From NCBI GenBank assembly GCA_024509875.1, contig JAMPIV010008514.1:69501-133500 (forward strand): a stretch of DNA of 64,000 nucleotides. The letters are read 5' to 3'. Of the stretch, positions 44,350 to 56,449 are shown piece after piece (within the stretch, counting starts at the first letter, position 1; each line of letters begins with the position of its first letter). The translations under genes and the position numbers were made by a program. The DNA comes from Oreohelix idahoensis (taxonomy: Eukaryota; Mollusca; Gastropoda; Stylommatophora; Oreohelicidae). The notes beneath the pieces were generated by a model. It worked only from the letters and a program-made list of their open reading frames with translations, was not told the origin of the DNA and ran no database searches.

Positions 44350-47135
44350 ACATATGATAACACCTAATATAAAAAGACCTGAAAGGGCAGAGACTGACTG
44401 GCAGAAAGCAGAGGCGCTGGCCAGGTACTAACATAGAGTTAGTTCTAAGGAAAATCTAGGACAGGCTGAAGTCAACAGAAGAGCAACACTTCTTAAAAAA
44501 CTCAGTAAAGAAGTACCTTATAATACTGAGCATTTATCATATTTAAATGCAGATATTACAATGGAAGAAGTTGAAAATACAATAAAGGACAAAACAAATA
44601 CATCAGCAGGGCATGACATCTTGAGCTATGAAATCTTGAAACACATACCAAAAGGTACCATAGAAATTATAACATCCCTTTTTAACAAAATTTGGAATAC
44701 AGGAAAAATTCCCAAATCATGGAAAACAGCAGTAATCATTCCAGTACTAAAATCAGAAAAAGATGCCCATGATGCCAATTCATACAGACCAATTTCTTTA
44801 ACTTCCCACATAGGTAAAATATTAGAAACCATAGTAAATAAAAGATTAAAGTTTTATTTGGGAAAAAATAATTTATATAATCAAACTCAGTCAGGATTTA
44901 GGAAGAACAGATGCACTATGGATCAGATAATTAAATTGGAACATGAAGTAAAATCAGGATTTCAAAAGAAAGAATAAACTGTGGTAGTATTTTTAGATAT
45001 AGCTAGGGCTTATGATGAATGCTGGAGAGAGGGTGCTCTCTTTAAAATGAAGAAGATAGGAGTAACCGGTAAAATATATAATTATTTAGAGAATTTTCTG
45101 CACGATAAATATTTCACTGTTCAGGTAAACAATGATAGATCAGAACTGTATGAACAACAAAATGGAATACCCCAAGGATCAGTAATGTCTCCTTCAATTT
45201 TTACAATAATGGTAAATGATTTAGGTGAGGAATTTAATGATGTAACAAATAAATTGTCACAGTTTGCAGATGATGTTGCTATATGGAGGACTGGGAAACA
45301 TCTGCCAAAATTATATAAGGATCTACAGAAGCAAATAAATAAAGTATGTAAATAGATGACAAAATGGGGTTTTCAGCTGAATACAAATAAAACATTGGGA
45401 ATGATGTTCAGTAAAGGTAGGGTTGTAAAAAATAAAATTATAGACATAAATATCCAAGGGCAAAACATTAATACAGTGCAAACCACTCGATATCTAGGAA
45501 TGATATTGGACCAAAAGCTGAACTAGAATAAACACATAGATAAACTAGTGGAGTCTTGCAGAGGATTGACTAACTTATTTGAAAGATATAAGATTTATAT
45601 TTATAAGATATTTGAAAGGTAATGGATGGGGAGCAAGCACTAAGACAATGCTTACTTTTTATAAATCTTTTATTAGAGGAAAAATAGATTACGGAAGTAT
45701 AATATATGACTCTGCTGCACACAGTAACAAGATTAAATTAGACAGAATTCAGCATCAGGCTTTATGTACAATAGCAGTTGTAATCAGATCAACATCAATG
45801 GGAGCTTTAGAGGTGGCTTTAGGAATTCTACCCTTAGAATTACGGAGAAATGAGTTAAGACTAAATTACATGAACAGGGTTATGTTAGATAAGTCTCACC
45901 CAGCATGTACAGCTTTTACCAGATGCCAACTAACAACTCAGGCCAATCCAATGAATACCACTAGATACCCTACAGGATGGAAGTGTATGGAGGAAATTGT
46001 CCATCTGGGTACATTAATTACGTCATTTAATAATAGTTGTGAATACAAGCCAGTGATTCCACCCTGGGAGATCAAGAAACCAGACACGGACTACCACCTA
46101 GCAGAAATACTTAAGAAAACAAATAATATAGAAAATATTAAAAACACAGCCAATAAATATATACAACAAATATTAAAAGACAGCATTACTGTGTACACAG
46201 ATGGATCCAAGGGAGATGATGGCAAATTTGGGATAGGTTTATATATTCCAATATGGAAAATGGCAAAAGAATATAGCATCCTGGAAAATACATCCATTTT
46301 CACTGCAGAGATGGTGGCAATACTAAAAGCACTAGAAATATTCTCTAACAACCCTCCCAAAAAACGTAGAGTTTTAACTGACTCTCTTTCAACAATTAAA
46401 GCACTTAGAAACTTACGAGAATGTAGTAGACCTGATATAGCAGAGGAGATATTTCTGGCTACTACATACTTATATTCCAGAGAATGTTCAGTCTTAATTG
46501 CTTGGATACCTTTGCATGTTGGCATAGAAGAAAATGAAAAGGCAGATAAAGAAGCCAAGAAAGGTAGATCTGATAAAAATCTAATAAATGTAGGGACGAG
46601 TAAATCAGGGATTAAGAGCTTAATTAAAGATTTAATAACAGGTGAATGGAAAGCAGAGTGGGATAAAAATCTGAAAAGGAAGACATGCATATAAGATGTT
46701 CAAGGCTCCAACAAGAAAATGTCAGATATCTAGGGAATTGAAAATTCCCAGTAATAAGAAACTTCTCAGACTGCAGCTGGGAAAAGGCTATTTCAGAATA
46801 GAAGAACCTTACTGTGAGGATGTTTTCAAGACAATAATATAGAACATTTCTTGTTAAAATGTAAGAGGTATGAACAAATGAGAATACAAATATTGGATTA
46901 TTTGCAAACATCCAACTTACCTATAAATATAGAAGAGGTGTTAAGAATAGACAGACCTAGGGAACTGCATAATATAGTCAAACAATATTTAACACGAACA
47001 AATGTTAATATATAGTGGCTGGGAATATGAAGCTATGATGCTGTTCTTACAATGCCAATGACTTTAATCAGATGAAAATCAATTAAATATCTGATAAAGT
47101 CATTTCTATAACTGGAAGCACCAGGCCTTTACACC
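44350..47135 (+). pseudogene. I-like LINE (family LE): RT and RNase H
   Basis: The sense strand encodes a LINE RT in order: SAGHDILSYEILK, NSYRPISLTSHIGKILE, TQSGFRKNRCT, FLDIARAYDECWREG, NGIPQGSVMSPSIF and the catalytic FADDVAIW near 45265. The thumb and an RNase H domain follow (VYTDGSKGDDGKFG, FTAEMVAILKAL, LTDSLSTIKAL, IAWIPLHVGIEENEKADKEA; the usual SH in this motif reads LH). In-frame stops occur at 44975, 45353 and 45524, with a frameshift near 45570. The 3' end is noncoding and recurs alone at 9285-9450. The 5' part, including any endonuclease, is missing. Confidence 0.87.
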
Positions 47136-47779
47136 CCTCCACTTTAATATTTGTTAAGAACATTTCCTTCGTTGTCTGAATGTTGTCTAGGGTTTTCTAT
47201 TAATTAGTAGAAGTATTGCCACCAAAAACTGGCCACAACTGTTATGGATAATCGTTCTGGTTTGTATTCATATTCGTATTTACTAAACCAACTGTCAGAA
47301 ACTGTTAGCTGTTAATATGTTCAAACTCTCAATCCCAACTTTTAATCATTTCTGGAAGACTTCTGTTTTCGAACGACTTTCACTTTTATTTAACATAGAT
47401 ACTTGCATGAGCTACACATTGCTCTAACAAAGTTTGACATCTTCATTTAAAATATCGATTCTCTCCTGCAATACACATAAAGGTATGTTTTACTCGTAAA
47501 TGAGTCCACTTACATCGGCTTACAATTTTCTTCGTACGACAAGCCTAGCTATAATCACTCTTCGCTAGGCTTCCCCATAGCTTTGCTGACTATTTTCATA
47601 ATCTCTTTTTCCATCATATTCATAATTTTATTATATTATTCTTGCGAAGTCCTCTTGGCTTATTATCTTCCTTTTTATATCCATATTAATTACAACTTGG
47701 TGCATTCTTGCACATTTCCTTTTCAGTCGGCGAGTATATTTTCTCTTTAATATTCATTTCTCTGCATGACAGTTATGAT
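47136..47779. other. Intergenic sequence, nothing recognised
   Basis: A/T-rich sequence between the LE LINE and the hAT element; no supported gene. Confidence 0.4.
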
Positions 47780-48575
47780 CAGGGCCGGCCCTAGGAATTT
47801 GCCGCCCCGTGCAATACCATACTTGCCGCCCCAGCCCAACCTCAAATTAACGTTTGAAATTTTTAAAACCATTATGTTAAACCAGCTTCAACATTAATTT
47901 CATGACCATTAGCCTAATTTTAAATAGTACCATTAATAATAATGTATTGATAAATTGATGAAAATACTTTATAGTCATAAAATAAACCATTGACTTTATT
48001 AGAGACAATTATATGAAATAAATGTAGTTACATTACTTACATATAGGGGATGCTCTTCTCATGTGGAACGATGAATTGTTGAGTCACAAACACTTAACTA
48101 TAGTATGTACATGTTATAGTTTTTAGCACTATTTTCACATTATTTGAATTTATATTGTTTGAAGTATGTACTGCTTAAAAAGACACTTTTCTTGCTTTCA
48201 TATTTGCAAAAGCAGAAATAAGGTCTGCGTAGTCTAATTTTTGACCGATTTCATGTTCAATTGAAATCATAGCAAGTCCTTCCAATCTAGTTTCGGCCAT
48301 TGTTGAGCGTAAATAAGTTTTAATAAGCTTCAGTTTTGAAAAGAACTACGCTCACCACTTGCTACCGTTACAGGCAAAGTTAGTAATATTTTTAAGGCTA
48401 TAGCGACATTAGGAGCAATGTTATTTTCAATGATATAACGAAGAGCTTCAATTGGCGTATATTTTCTGGTACTAATTTGGATACTACTTTCAGTTAATCA
48501 CATAGCTCAATGGCATCAATGTCTCTATTTTCTTGATGTGTTAAAACGTCTTCTAGGATTTTACATTTGTTTAAG

Positions 48576-48935
48576 GGAGCCGCGCTAGCGTAGTGGTTAA
48601 AACACCGCTCTGGCGACCGGGTGATCCAGGATCAAACCCGGGCGACGGCATTTGAGGATTTTTCGTCGACCGGGATTTGGACTGGATTAACTCGAGACCT
48701 GGCGAGGACATTTGAAGGAGTGTCGTCGACCAGGGATTGGCGGCTCCTGAGCCGACCCAGCTCTAATTGGTACCTCCGAAATCGGCGAGTATCTGCCTGA
48801 ATGGCGAGGGACACCTGTCTCTGTACAAGAAAAAAGGGATACTCACGTAAAATCAATGTCAGGTTAGACATTAATAATAACCTGAGATTTCGCCTCGAGT
48901 ATTAGCGGGCGTACGGGGGAAAAAAAAAAAAAAAA
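48576..48935 (+). mobile_element. tRNA-derived SINE (family S1), copy 2
   Basis: Nearly identical to 3198-3563, with the same A and B boxes and a poly-A tail. A perfect 13-bp duplication ACATTTGTTTAAG lies at 48563-48575 and 48936-48948. It interrupts the hAT transposase. Confidence 0.95.
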
Positions 48936-49329
48936 ACATTTGTTTAAGAGCTCATTTGTCGTCTCAGATTTAAATTTAGGGATGTTATATAAAAAGGAAA
49001 AATGTGAACTGTGATGTTCCAATTGCTCGAACCCTTTCTTCAATAGAATTAGTTGCAACATCAATAATAAAAAAGAAAAATTCAATTTTGAATTTAGTTT
49101 TGGGATCCAAAATAGGTTCATCTCTTGCTTCATAGTTGTGTTGCTTTTTCTGCCGAAGCACTCTAGTACATTCAAACGTTGGTATCAAATCAGGATCAGC
49201 TTCAACTTTCTCAGCAAATGTTTCAGCATCAACAAGAAAATTTTGAAATGATTCATCATTTCTGAGATTCTTAAGGCTTTGGAGAACATTTCTCAAAGTT
49301 GTTATGACACTACTCAATTCCATTTTTAT

Positions 49330-49494
49330 AAATATTAGACAAACATAAAGGTATGTTTTCAGGCACTCGTAAGAAATGAAGAAGTAGAATACTAGGCAAC
49401 AGAAAAACAACAGACGTGAGTGGCTTACCCAGGATGTTTGTCTAATATTTATTTACTGTTTACAGGCCTCGGGTTTCCCTTCCTTATGTGTTAT
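49330..49494 (-). mobile_element. SINE S3-like insertion with internal inverted repeat
   Basis: A 165-bp insertion is flanked by a 14-bp duplication AATTCCATTTTTAT (49316-49329 and 49495-49508). Its part at 49346-49434 matches the S3 element near 39100-39190. A perfect 19-bp inverted repeat, ATAAATATTAGACAAACAT at 49328-49346 and its complement at 49434-49452, brackets that part. Removing the insertion restores the hAT frame. Confidence 0.88.
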
Positions 49495-49530
49495 AATTCC
49501 ATTTTTATGCTTTGCAACAGTTTACTAGCA

Positions 49531-50932
49531 TCATGGGGCAAAGTCTTTTACAGACAGGGGGTATGATGTGCTGGTGTTGTGGGTAGTGGGTTTTCCCCCT
49601 TGCTTCACCCTAGGCCTAGTGAATTCTTGTTCATGAAAGGAGCGACCATTGCGGTGTTAGTCTCTTGGCCTAGCAAAACCTCTCATACCCCAAGATCGTT
49701 GTGCGTGGTGAAGAGCCACACCCTCCTCGAGGTAGTCCTGGTAACTGAGGGTGCGAATCCTCAGGCTAAACACAACGGATCTAGAGGAGCAAACCTCGAT
49801 AATAAAACCGGTGCACTACACCGTACACGCCCTCTGTGGGTGGGAAGGAGCCAGATGGATACTGAACAAGTCTTGGGAGTGGGAACGAGTGTGGACTGCT
49901 CCCTGAAGATCGGAACCCATCGTACAGGCACAGAGACTCAGGACTTGACGATCCTATTGCCTTCAACTCTTGGTCACATGCCTAGAGCCTCGGAGAACTC
50001 GGCGTAACCAGCAGGCAATTTTGGTGGCGGGGAAAGAGCACTGTGAGCCCTACCTTGGCTACGTATCACAAGGAGACGCAGAAACACCCCCTTTATCTCC
50101 CCCAGAGCTGGCACAGTACACTTCTGGCTTCTACCCGGGGCGGTAGGAAATCCACATCAAACCTGGCAGAGCAAGTCCTCCATCAGATGCGGCCGATGCT
50201 GGGCCCACTGGCGCGTGGACACGTCCCGATCCCCATCGAGACTTGCCCGGGGAGCCCACCCCGGCTCAAAAAAGCAGAGAAGGCCACTCTCCAAACCTCC
50301 GATGTCTTGCGGGCAGTGTTAGGATGTGCAAGAACATGGACAGGAAGACTCCACAACTTCCCCACTGAAGACACGCCCACGGCGACCGTTGCCTCAATTG
50401 GCTGTGTGTGGTGTACCCGGAAACGGGGCCTCCCAGTACTGAGGCACAGTTAAGTCCCCGATGTCACTTATCGGTGCAGAGTTGAGAGAGATGGCTGAGC
50501 ATCACAATCCCCCCCTGTGTTGCAGCATGATGAGAACCCAGCATTGCACACTGAGCTTGGGGGGATCACTTGGGCACCAGACTTAATACTGGCTATTGAC
50601 TGGATGGCCGCATGCAGGAGATTTCTACAATGGAGGGTTGGCAGGTGGTGGGTATCTGGAAGTGGCTCTGTGCAGGACGTGAGGATTCCTTGGGAGAGCC
50701 CAGAACCAGAGCACAGCATTGTGCAAGCTCTGCATAGTTAGAGAGCCCCCTGGATGACGGGGAATGCACAGTGTGCTACCCCACCTATCCCCAACTGCTA
50801 ACTTAGAACCAGAAGTGGGGTCCTCTGTATGCGTGCCAGGCCAGGATAAAATGCCTGGGAAAGAGACTGGAGCTCAGAACTCCCTAACTCAAAGTTGCAG
50901 GATGGCAGAAAAGCCATGGGAAAGACAGGGCT
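49531..50932. other. Unassigned GC-rich segment upstream of the gypsy pol
   Basis: About 1.4 kb is less A/T-rich than its surroundings and has short open frames on both strands, the longest about 142 codons, none with a recognised domain. It might be the 5' part of the gypsy element, a separate element, or LINE leader sequence. I could not find a 5' LTR matching 53950-54134 in it. Confidence 0.35.
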
Positions 50933-50935
50933 ATT

Positions 50936-52525
50936 TTGAAGATAACACAACCATATTTTCACCATACGAGCTCGGACGCCGCCTCGGTAAACAAGGTCCG
51001 CGCAGAGCAGTGCATGTGCGAAAAGCTGAGTGTGGTAACTATTAACAACATTAAAGCTGACAAAAAAGAACATCTTACTCTACACGTCACTGGAGTAGAT
51101 GACCTTAAACAGCGATTCCCAGAACAGTTCGACAGAATAGGCAAACTTCCAGGAAAGGCAAGATTCTTTTTAAAAGACAACGCTGAGCCAAAGATAGACC
51201 CACCTAGAAAGTATCCTATACATGTTAAACAGAAACTTGCCACAGAACTAGAAAAGATGGTGCAGAATGATGTTATTAGAAAGGTTGAAGAGCATTCTGA
51301 TTGGTGTAGTAGTATCACAACCGTTCTGAAGCAGGATGGTTCTCTTCGGGTTTGCCTTGACCCAAAACACTTAAACAACAGTCTAAAGCGCTGTCCACAC
51401 AAAATGCATACAGTGGAAGAGATAACTCACAGATTCCACAATGCCAAATATTTTTCTAAACTAGATGCTGTACACGGATACTGGAGTGTTGAGATAGCAG
51501 AGGAAAGTCAACTCCTTACAACTTTTCGAACACCATTCGGCAGATATTGTTTCAAGAGACTCCCATTTGGTTTGAATGTATCACAAGACATCTTCCAACA
51601 GAAGATTGACAACATTGTTGAGCAATGTTCTGGTACAGTGGCTATTGCGGATGACATTGTAGTCTGCGGCAGGTCAGAACAAGAACACGACCGTAACTTG
51701 ATTAACTTGATGCATGTAGCACAGGCCAATGGGCTAACATTCAACAGCAAAAAGTGTACAATTAAGGCAACGGAGATACAATTTTTTGGATTGCTGTACA
51801 CCCAGAATGGTGTAAAACCAGACCCTAAAAAGGTTGAAGATATTCATGACATGCCAACACCAGCTACAAAGAAGGAACTGCAACAATTCTTAGGTGCTGT
51901 CAATTTCCTAGCACAATTCATACCAAATTTGTCAGCTGCTGCAGAACCTTTGCGATCTCTACTACAGAATGAAACTCCGTATGAATGGTCAGAAGACTAC
52001 CAATACATATTCAACCACTTGAAGACCCTCATATCATCTGATGCATGCTTGAAATACTATGACATGCAAGCACCCACTTTTCTCATGGTTGATTCCAGTC
52101 TGAAAGGCCTAGGAGCAGCACTTTTGCAACCAGACAAAAATCCTGAAGGACACTATGCCAAAGAACTTCGTCCTGTAGCTTACGCAAGCAAATCATTAAG
52201 TTCTGGCGAAAAGAAACTTGCAAACATTGAAAGAGAAATGCTAGCTGTACGTTTTGGAATCAAACGCTTCCACACATTTCTTTTCAACCGCCCATTTACA
52301 ATTCTCTCAGATCATAAGCCACTTGAGATGATTCATAAAAAACCAATAGCTTCAGCACCACCACGACTACAAGCTCTGTTATTGGAAACACAAGGTTATG
52401 ATTTTAATATTCAGTATATCCCAGGAGAGGATATAGGTCTTGCAGATGCTCTCAGCAGATTACCAAACCCCAACAAGACAGCAGATCTTACCCCAAACAT
52501 CAAAGTTGATTTTGTCAAGTTTTAG
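50936..52525 (+). CDS. Gypsy reverse transcriptase and RNase H (529 aa)
   Basis: The frame begins with linker sequence and then RT: VCLDPKHLNNSL, FSKLDAVHGYWSVEI, FKRLPFGLNVSQDIFQ and the catalytic segment AIADDIVVCG (x-x-DD). RNase H follows, with MVDSSLKGLGAALLQ, IEREMLAVRFG, LSDHKPLE and GLADALSRL. The frame ends shortly after RNase H; the integrase continues in another frame after a one-base shift near 52510. It is open throughout. Confidence 0.92.
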   Translation: MKITQPYFHHTSSDAASVNKVRAEQCMCEKLSVVTINNIKADKKEHLTLHVTGVDDLKQRFPEQFDRIGKLPGKARFFLKDNAEPKIDPPRKYPIHVKQKLATELEKMVQNDVIRKVEEHSDWCSSITTVLKQDGSLRVCLDPKHLNNSLKRCPHKMHTVEEITHRFHNAKYFSKLDAVHGYWSVEIAEESQLLTTFRTPFGRYCFKRLPFGLNVSQDIFQQKIDNIVEQCSGTVAIADDIVVCGRSEQEHDRNLINLMHVAQANGLTFNSKKCTIKATEIQFFGLLYTQNGVKPDPKKVEDIHDMPTPATKKELQQFLGAVNFLAQFIPNLSAAAEPLRSLLQNETPYEWSEDYQYIFNHLKTLISSDACLKYYDMQAPTFLMVDSSLKGLGAALLQPDKNPEGHYAKELRPVAYASKSLSSGEKKLANIEREMLAVRFGIKRFHTFLFNRPFTILSDHKPLEMIHKKPIASAPPRLQALLLETQGYDFNIQYIPGEDIGLADALSRLPNPNKTADLTPNIKVDFVKF

Positions 52526-53634
52526 CGATAATCGGCTTGAACACATCAGAGAAGACACAATGAGAGATCCTATCCTTAACTCTCTCAAAGAACTGATATA
52601 CCATGGATGGCCAAGCTCTATCAGGGAAGTTCCAACACACATCCGTCCATACTACTCGATGAGGGACGAGTTAAGCATCGAAGATGGTCTGATCCTTAAA
52701 GGAGATCGCATTGTTGTACCAGAAACACAACGCGATATCATCCTTAAACAGCTCCATAATAGTCACCTTGGTATTGTGAAGACACAACTGAGAGCAAAGA
52801 AAGATGTTTACTGGCCACAGATAAACAAGGACATAGAAACACTATGTAAAAACTGTTCAATTTGCCAAGAACATGCAAATAGGCAGTGCAGAGAACCTCT
52901 CATACCATCAGACATACCATTGAGCCCTTGGAGCATTATAGGAACTGATATTTTCTCAATCGACAATAATGACTATCTTATTATTGCTGATTTACTACAG
53001 CAAATTTCCCATCATTGAGAAACTTCCACAACCCTCACCATCAGCTGTTATTGCAGACATTACAAAGAAGTATTGCAGCATGTTTGGCATCCCAGATGAA
53101 ATTAGATCAGACAACGGTCCACATTTCTCAGGTCAAGCATACAGAAACTTCACTAAGGACTGGAAGATCAAACACACAACATCATCACCTAGATACCCTA
53201 AATCTAATGGTTTCATTGAGAGACAGATACAAACTATCAAGTCAATCATGAAGAAAACAAGAACAGAGAATGTACACCTAGCACTCTTGAGATGGAGAAC
53301 AACACCGGTAGACAGTAAGATCGACAGTCCAGCAGAACTTATGTTTGATAGAAGAATTAAAGACCTCCTACCATCTAAGGTCCACTTCCGTCCACAACAT
53401 AGAGACAGCACATATGATCAATTTCAGCATCGTCAGCAAGTTCAGAAATCCAACTATGACAAATGTGCTAAAGACTTACCACCATTATATCCTGGTCAGC
53501 ATGTGACTACCTACAACCACAACAATGACACATGGTCAAAAGCAACAATCATTTCCAGAAACCCTGAACCCAGGAGCTATACTTTAAGACCAGACAGCAG
53601 CAGCAACCTCCTGAGGCGAACAGAGTGGACATAA
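52526..53634 (+). pseudogene. Gypsy integrase in two frames
   Basis: The first frame (52440-53018) holds the zinc module (LHNSHLGIVKT, then CKNCSICQ) and the first catalytic Asp (GTDIFSID). A shift near 52990 moves to the frame 52969-53634, with the second Asp (RSDNGPHFSG) and the Glu (GFIERQ), then a C-terminal basic region and YPGQHV. All three catalytic residues are present but are not in one frame. Confidence 0.88.
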
Positions 53635-53949
53635 GAGAAATCCCACAGAATACAACAGAACAGAGAATTCCCATGCTTTCAACAGACAATGCAGTAACTC
53701 CAGACTTTGGTGCCCCACAAAACCAACAAGCGCCAAGGCCGAAATCACAACCAACTCAAGCTAAACCAGGGACTTCCGCAGAACCACCAGCACATTACAC
53801 CACTCGTTCTGGCCGTACAGTGACACCTCCCAGCCGATACAGACAGTGACATATATACTCACACTGAGCATTACACATACTTATCCTTTCTCACATGAAA
53901 CATTTCGTTGGAAATGTTTGCACACATTTTTTTTTCAAAAAAGGGGGGA
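53635..53949 (+). other. 3' part of the gypsy internal region with polypurine tract
   Basis: A short open frame (53625-53849) encodes a Pro/Gln-rich tail ending RSGRTVTPPSRY, typical of the end of gypsy pol. The tract AAAAAAGGGGGGA at 53937-53949 precedes the LTR. Confidence 0.75.
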
Positions 53950-54134
53950 TGTAATATGAATACATTAAAGTACGAACCACACATTGTAATATAATGCGAA
54001 TCTTGACATGTACGATATTCTGTAAATAAACATGGCTACGAACTGAACATGCTTATACTGAGTGCTTTCTGAAACATGTGTGTGCTTGTGTAGATGACGA
54101 GGTAATGCTTATATACATACATCATAACATTACA
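53950..54134 (+). repeat. 3' LTR of the gypsy element (185 bp)
   Basis: It begins TGTAATATG and ends AACATTACA (TGTAAT...ATTACA inverted pair) directly after a polypurine tract. An AATAAA signal lies near 54025. No second copy was seen in the window. Confidence 0.82.
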
Positions 54135-54310
54135 ACCCCCAGGCTGCTTGCGAATAGTCTACTACTGGGAACATAAACAGATTAGGGATGAGCCCACTCT
54201 CCCGTTGAACAGGTGCTAAAGTCATAGATACTGGGCCAGAAGGCGCACCGGAAACCACAGTATCACGCAACTCGCTTTTTTTTTCTATGGAGAGTACACC
54301 GTCACTAGCA

Positions 54311-54740
54311 ACATTAATTTCGTTTAAAACATAGTGCCATATAACCAGACAACATAACAATTTAAAATCTCTGAGTTTTAGGGCAAGGGTTTCAGCTTCG
54401 TGTCTCGCCATCAGCAATTTCTATCAATGCATCATAAAATTCCTCAATATAATATAAAGGACGAATGGCCTCGATTCTTGCTTCCCAGCGAGTTGTACTT
54501 AGTGGCTTGGGCGTTAGAGTTGTAATATGTTTCTTACGGATTCCCCAACGCAGTGTTGTCACTGAGAAAAACACATACAATTTCTGAACCTTTTCAAAAA
54601 ATAAAACCCCTTCTCTAGATGACATCGCGGCAATCATTGACCAAAAGTTGAGAGAATGAGAACAGCAAGGGATATAAAAAGCTCTCGAGGTGTTCAAGTC
54701 CCTAATGCGTTGTTGAACTCAACTGAATGTTTTACTTTCA
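54311..54740 (-). pseudogene. hAT transposase, middle part
   Basis: The minus strand encodes RAFYIPCCSHSLNF, EKVQKLYVFFS, PLSTTRWEARIEA and LKLRDFKLLCCLVIWH, all typical of ZMYM1-like hAT transposases (the Cys/His and TRWE-like regions of the catalytic fold). It ends at the ACTAGCA junction. A frame change lies near 54400. Confidence 0.85.
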
Positions 54741-54744
54741 TATT

Positions 54745-55870
54745 TTGATCCAATGTTATGCACCACCTCTGTAGTAAACCCATGAATGTCATAATTGTTC
54801 TGGCACTCACTGTATAAAGTGTAAACTGCATTTTTGTTCTGCACTCTAGTTACTGTATAAATTGCGATTGCAAATTTAAAAATCATCCATCCAAGCGCTT
54901 TCTGACAATTTTCATATTAGGAATTGCATTTGTTTAAACAAAAACCAGTAACGATAGTCATGTCTCAAATTTTGAATGTGATTTTGAAACAAAATAGCTT
55001 TAGCCACTCATGACATTTCGTCTCAGTAATGCTATAAATAATTGTAAAAAAGCTTATTTAGGGCTTTTCCTTAACGTCTGTCTGTTTTGATACACAATTA
55101 TAAAAACGATAGATCTTTCAAAATGATTTTTTTATAACAATTATAATAAAAAATTATTCAGAAATAAATATGCAATATTCATGGCTTTTTCCTAAAAATT
55201 ATGTCTTTTATATGACACGTCGATTGCCTGCAGTATAATAATTTAACAATTAATTAATAACAATTAAGTCCCAAACAGCTGTATGCAATACCTATTTTTT
55301 TATATATCGTGATTGAGCGGAAAGTATGAAATGGTTAGGAAAACGAAAATAGGTCATCAAGAAACCTAAAAAGTATAGGGAAGGTGTAATTGGGTACCCT
55401 TATTGATGCTTCAAATTAACTGGTAAAAAAGCGAGAAATGAACTGGTCCAAATACACCTCTTCAAAACTGGACACCGAGTATAGGGAATTGAAATGTGAC
55501 CTACTCGATAACTGGATTATAAGGAAGTATTAACTGGTGCATTTGAAAAATACTAGGATCGAGTAATAGAGGAAGTCTTCTAAACAAAAAAAAAAAAAAA
55601 CGGCACTATACTGACCGGAGTTGATAGGAAACAATTCGTCTTAACAAATCTTATACAATCGAGTATATGAAAACTCCATTAACGCTTAAAAAAAAATTCA
55701 ATAGAGATAATATTTTGACCATTATATTCTTATTATTTTACTTACACCGATCTGTTTTGGAACAATGAGACAAATAATTCCCCCACCATAAATCTGATTG
55801 ACCAACACAACCAACCGCTGTTTGTAATGAACACATGAAATAATAATTTATATACTTTTATTGACCGCCC
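54745..55870. other. Noncoding part of the hAT element (possible intron)
   Basis: A/T-rich sequence with no recognised domain. An acceptor-like ACATTCAG lies just before the middle part of the transposase on the minus strand, near 54725. Confidence 0.4.
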
Positions 55871-55873
55871 AAA

Positions 55874-56428
55874 TTATGTGATCACACACACACCATACCT
55901 ACCTGAATTTGTAATGATTCGTATTAACAAATTTACAATTCGTGTTAATTGTTCAATGTGACTTACATCGGGAGTACAATCTGCAACTATGCTATAATAT
56001 TTAGCTTTCTCCACCATAGAAATTATTTCTTTTTTTTTTATGGTTCCAGAGAGAAGAGCAATCAATTCATTTTGAATGTTTTCCCCATGGTAATGTTGGA
56101 TCGATCCACGAGCTACTCTCATTAAATGTTCACACATAGCACTATCAAATGTGGCAATCAGTTCAACAAGTTTTAAAAAATTTTCGTTGTTAGGGTCATG
56201 TAATTTATCAGATGTTCCACGAAATGGCAAGCATTGTTGGCTCAAGAACTGGACAATAGCAATTAGGCGTTCTATTATGCTACTCCAGTGTTGAACTTCT
56301 GAATTTAATAACTTTTGTTGCATTGAATCAATTGTCTGTACTGATTTAAGCCTGGACGATAATTGAATCCACTTTGTATGGGAATCCACGTGGTTTTTTA
56401 GATTTTTCGTATTCGTTAAGATACACAT
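55874..56428 (-). pseudogene. hAT transposase, N-terminal part with a splice-donor-like end
   Basis: The frame encodes the segment that in this family precedes the catalytic domain: SSIIERLIAIVQFLSQQCLPFRG, NENFLKLVELIATFD, IQNELIALL and YYSIVADCTPDVSHIEQLT, where the last includes the first catalytic Asp (ADCTPD, usually xDSTxD). The match stops at a strong donor-like CAG/GTAGGTAT near 55913, so an intron may have separated it from 54740. The segment of about 80 residues expected between them was not found. The zinc finger upstream is lost where an LA fragment begins. Confidence 0.8.
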
Positions 56429-56449
56429 TGCAAATATACAGGGATGCCT

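Larger units (their letters stand above)
48180..49530 (-). pseudogene. hAT transposase (ZMYM1-like), C-terminal part
   Basis: The minus strand encodes the C-terminal part of a hAT-type transposase of the zinc-finger MYM-type-1-like group, with DASKLLQSIK, LSSVITTLRNVLQSLKNLRN, FVDAETFAEKVE-like text and the RQKKQHNYEARDEP segment. It is interrupted by an S3 SINE at 49330-49494 and an S1 SINE at 48576-48935. The dimerisation region further on is decayed. Confidence 0.8.
50933..54134 (+). mobile_element. Ty3/gypsy retrotransposon with conventional RT-RH-IN order
   Basis: Reverse transcriptase and RNase H are followed by integrase and a 3' LTR. No gag, protease or 5' LTR is recognised, so it looks 5'-truncated or rearranged. 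Frameshifts near 52510 and 52990 separate the parts. Confidence 0.87.
49531..54303. mobile_element. Compound insertion in the hAT element, flanked by ACTAGCA
   Basis: The hAT transposase frame is broken at 54303/54310 and resumes at 49530; the 7-bp word ACTAGCA is present on both sides (49524-49530 and 54304-54310). The insert holds an unassigned left part (49531-50930), a gypsy element (about 50933-54134) and a short right part (54135-54303). Confidence 0.7.

Noticed and set aside
49579..50453. Two frames of 136-142 codons upstream of the gypsy pol, considered as gag
   Set aside because: No zinc knuckle, capsid-like segment or protease motif was seen.
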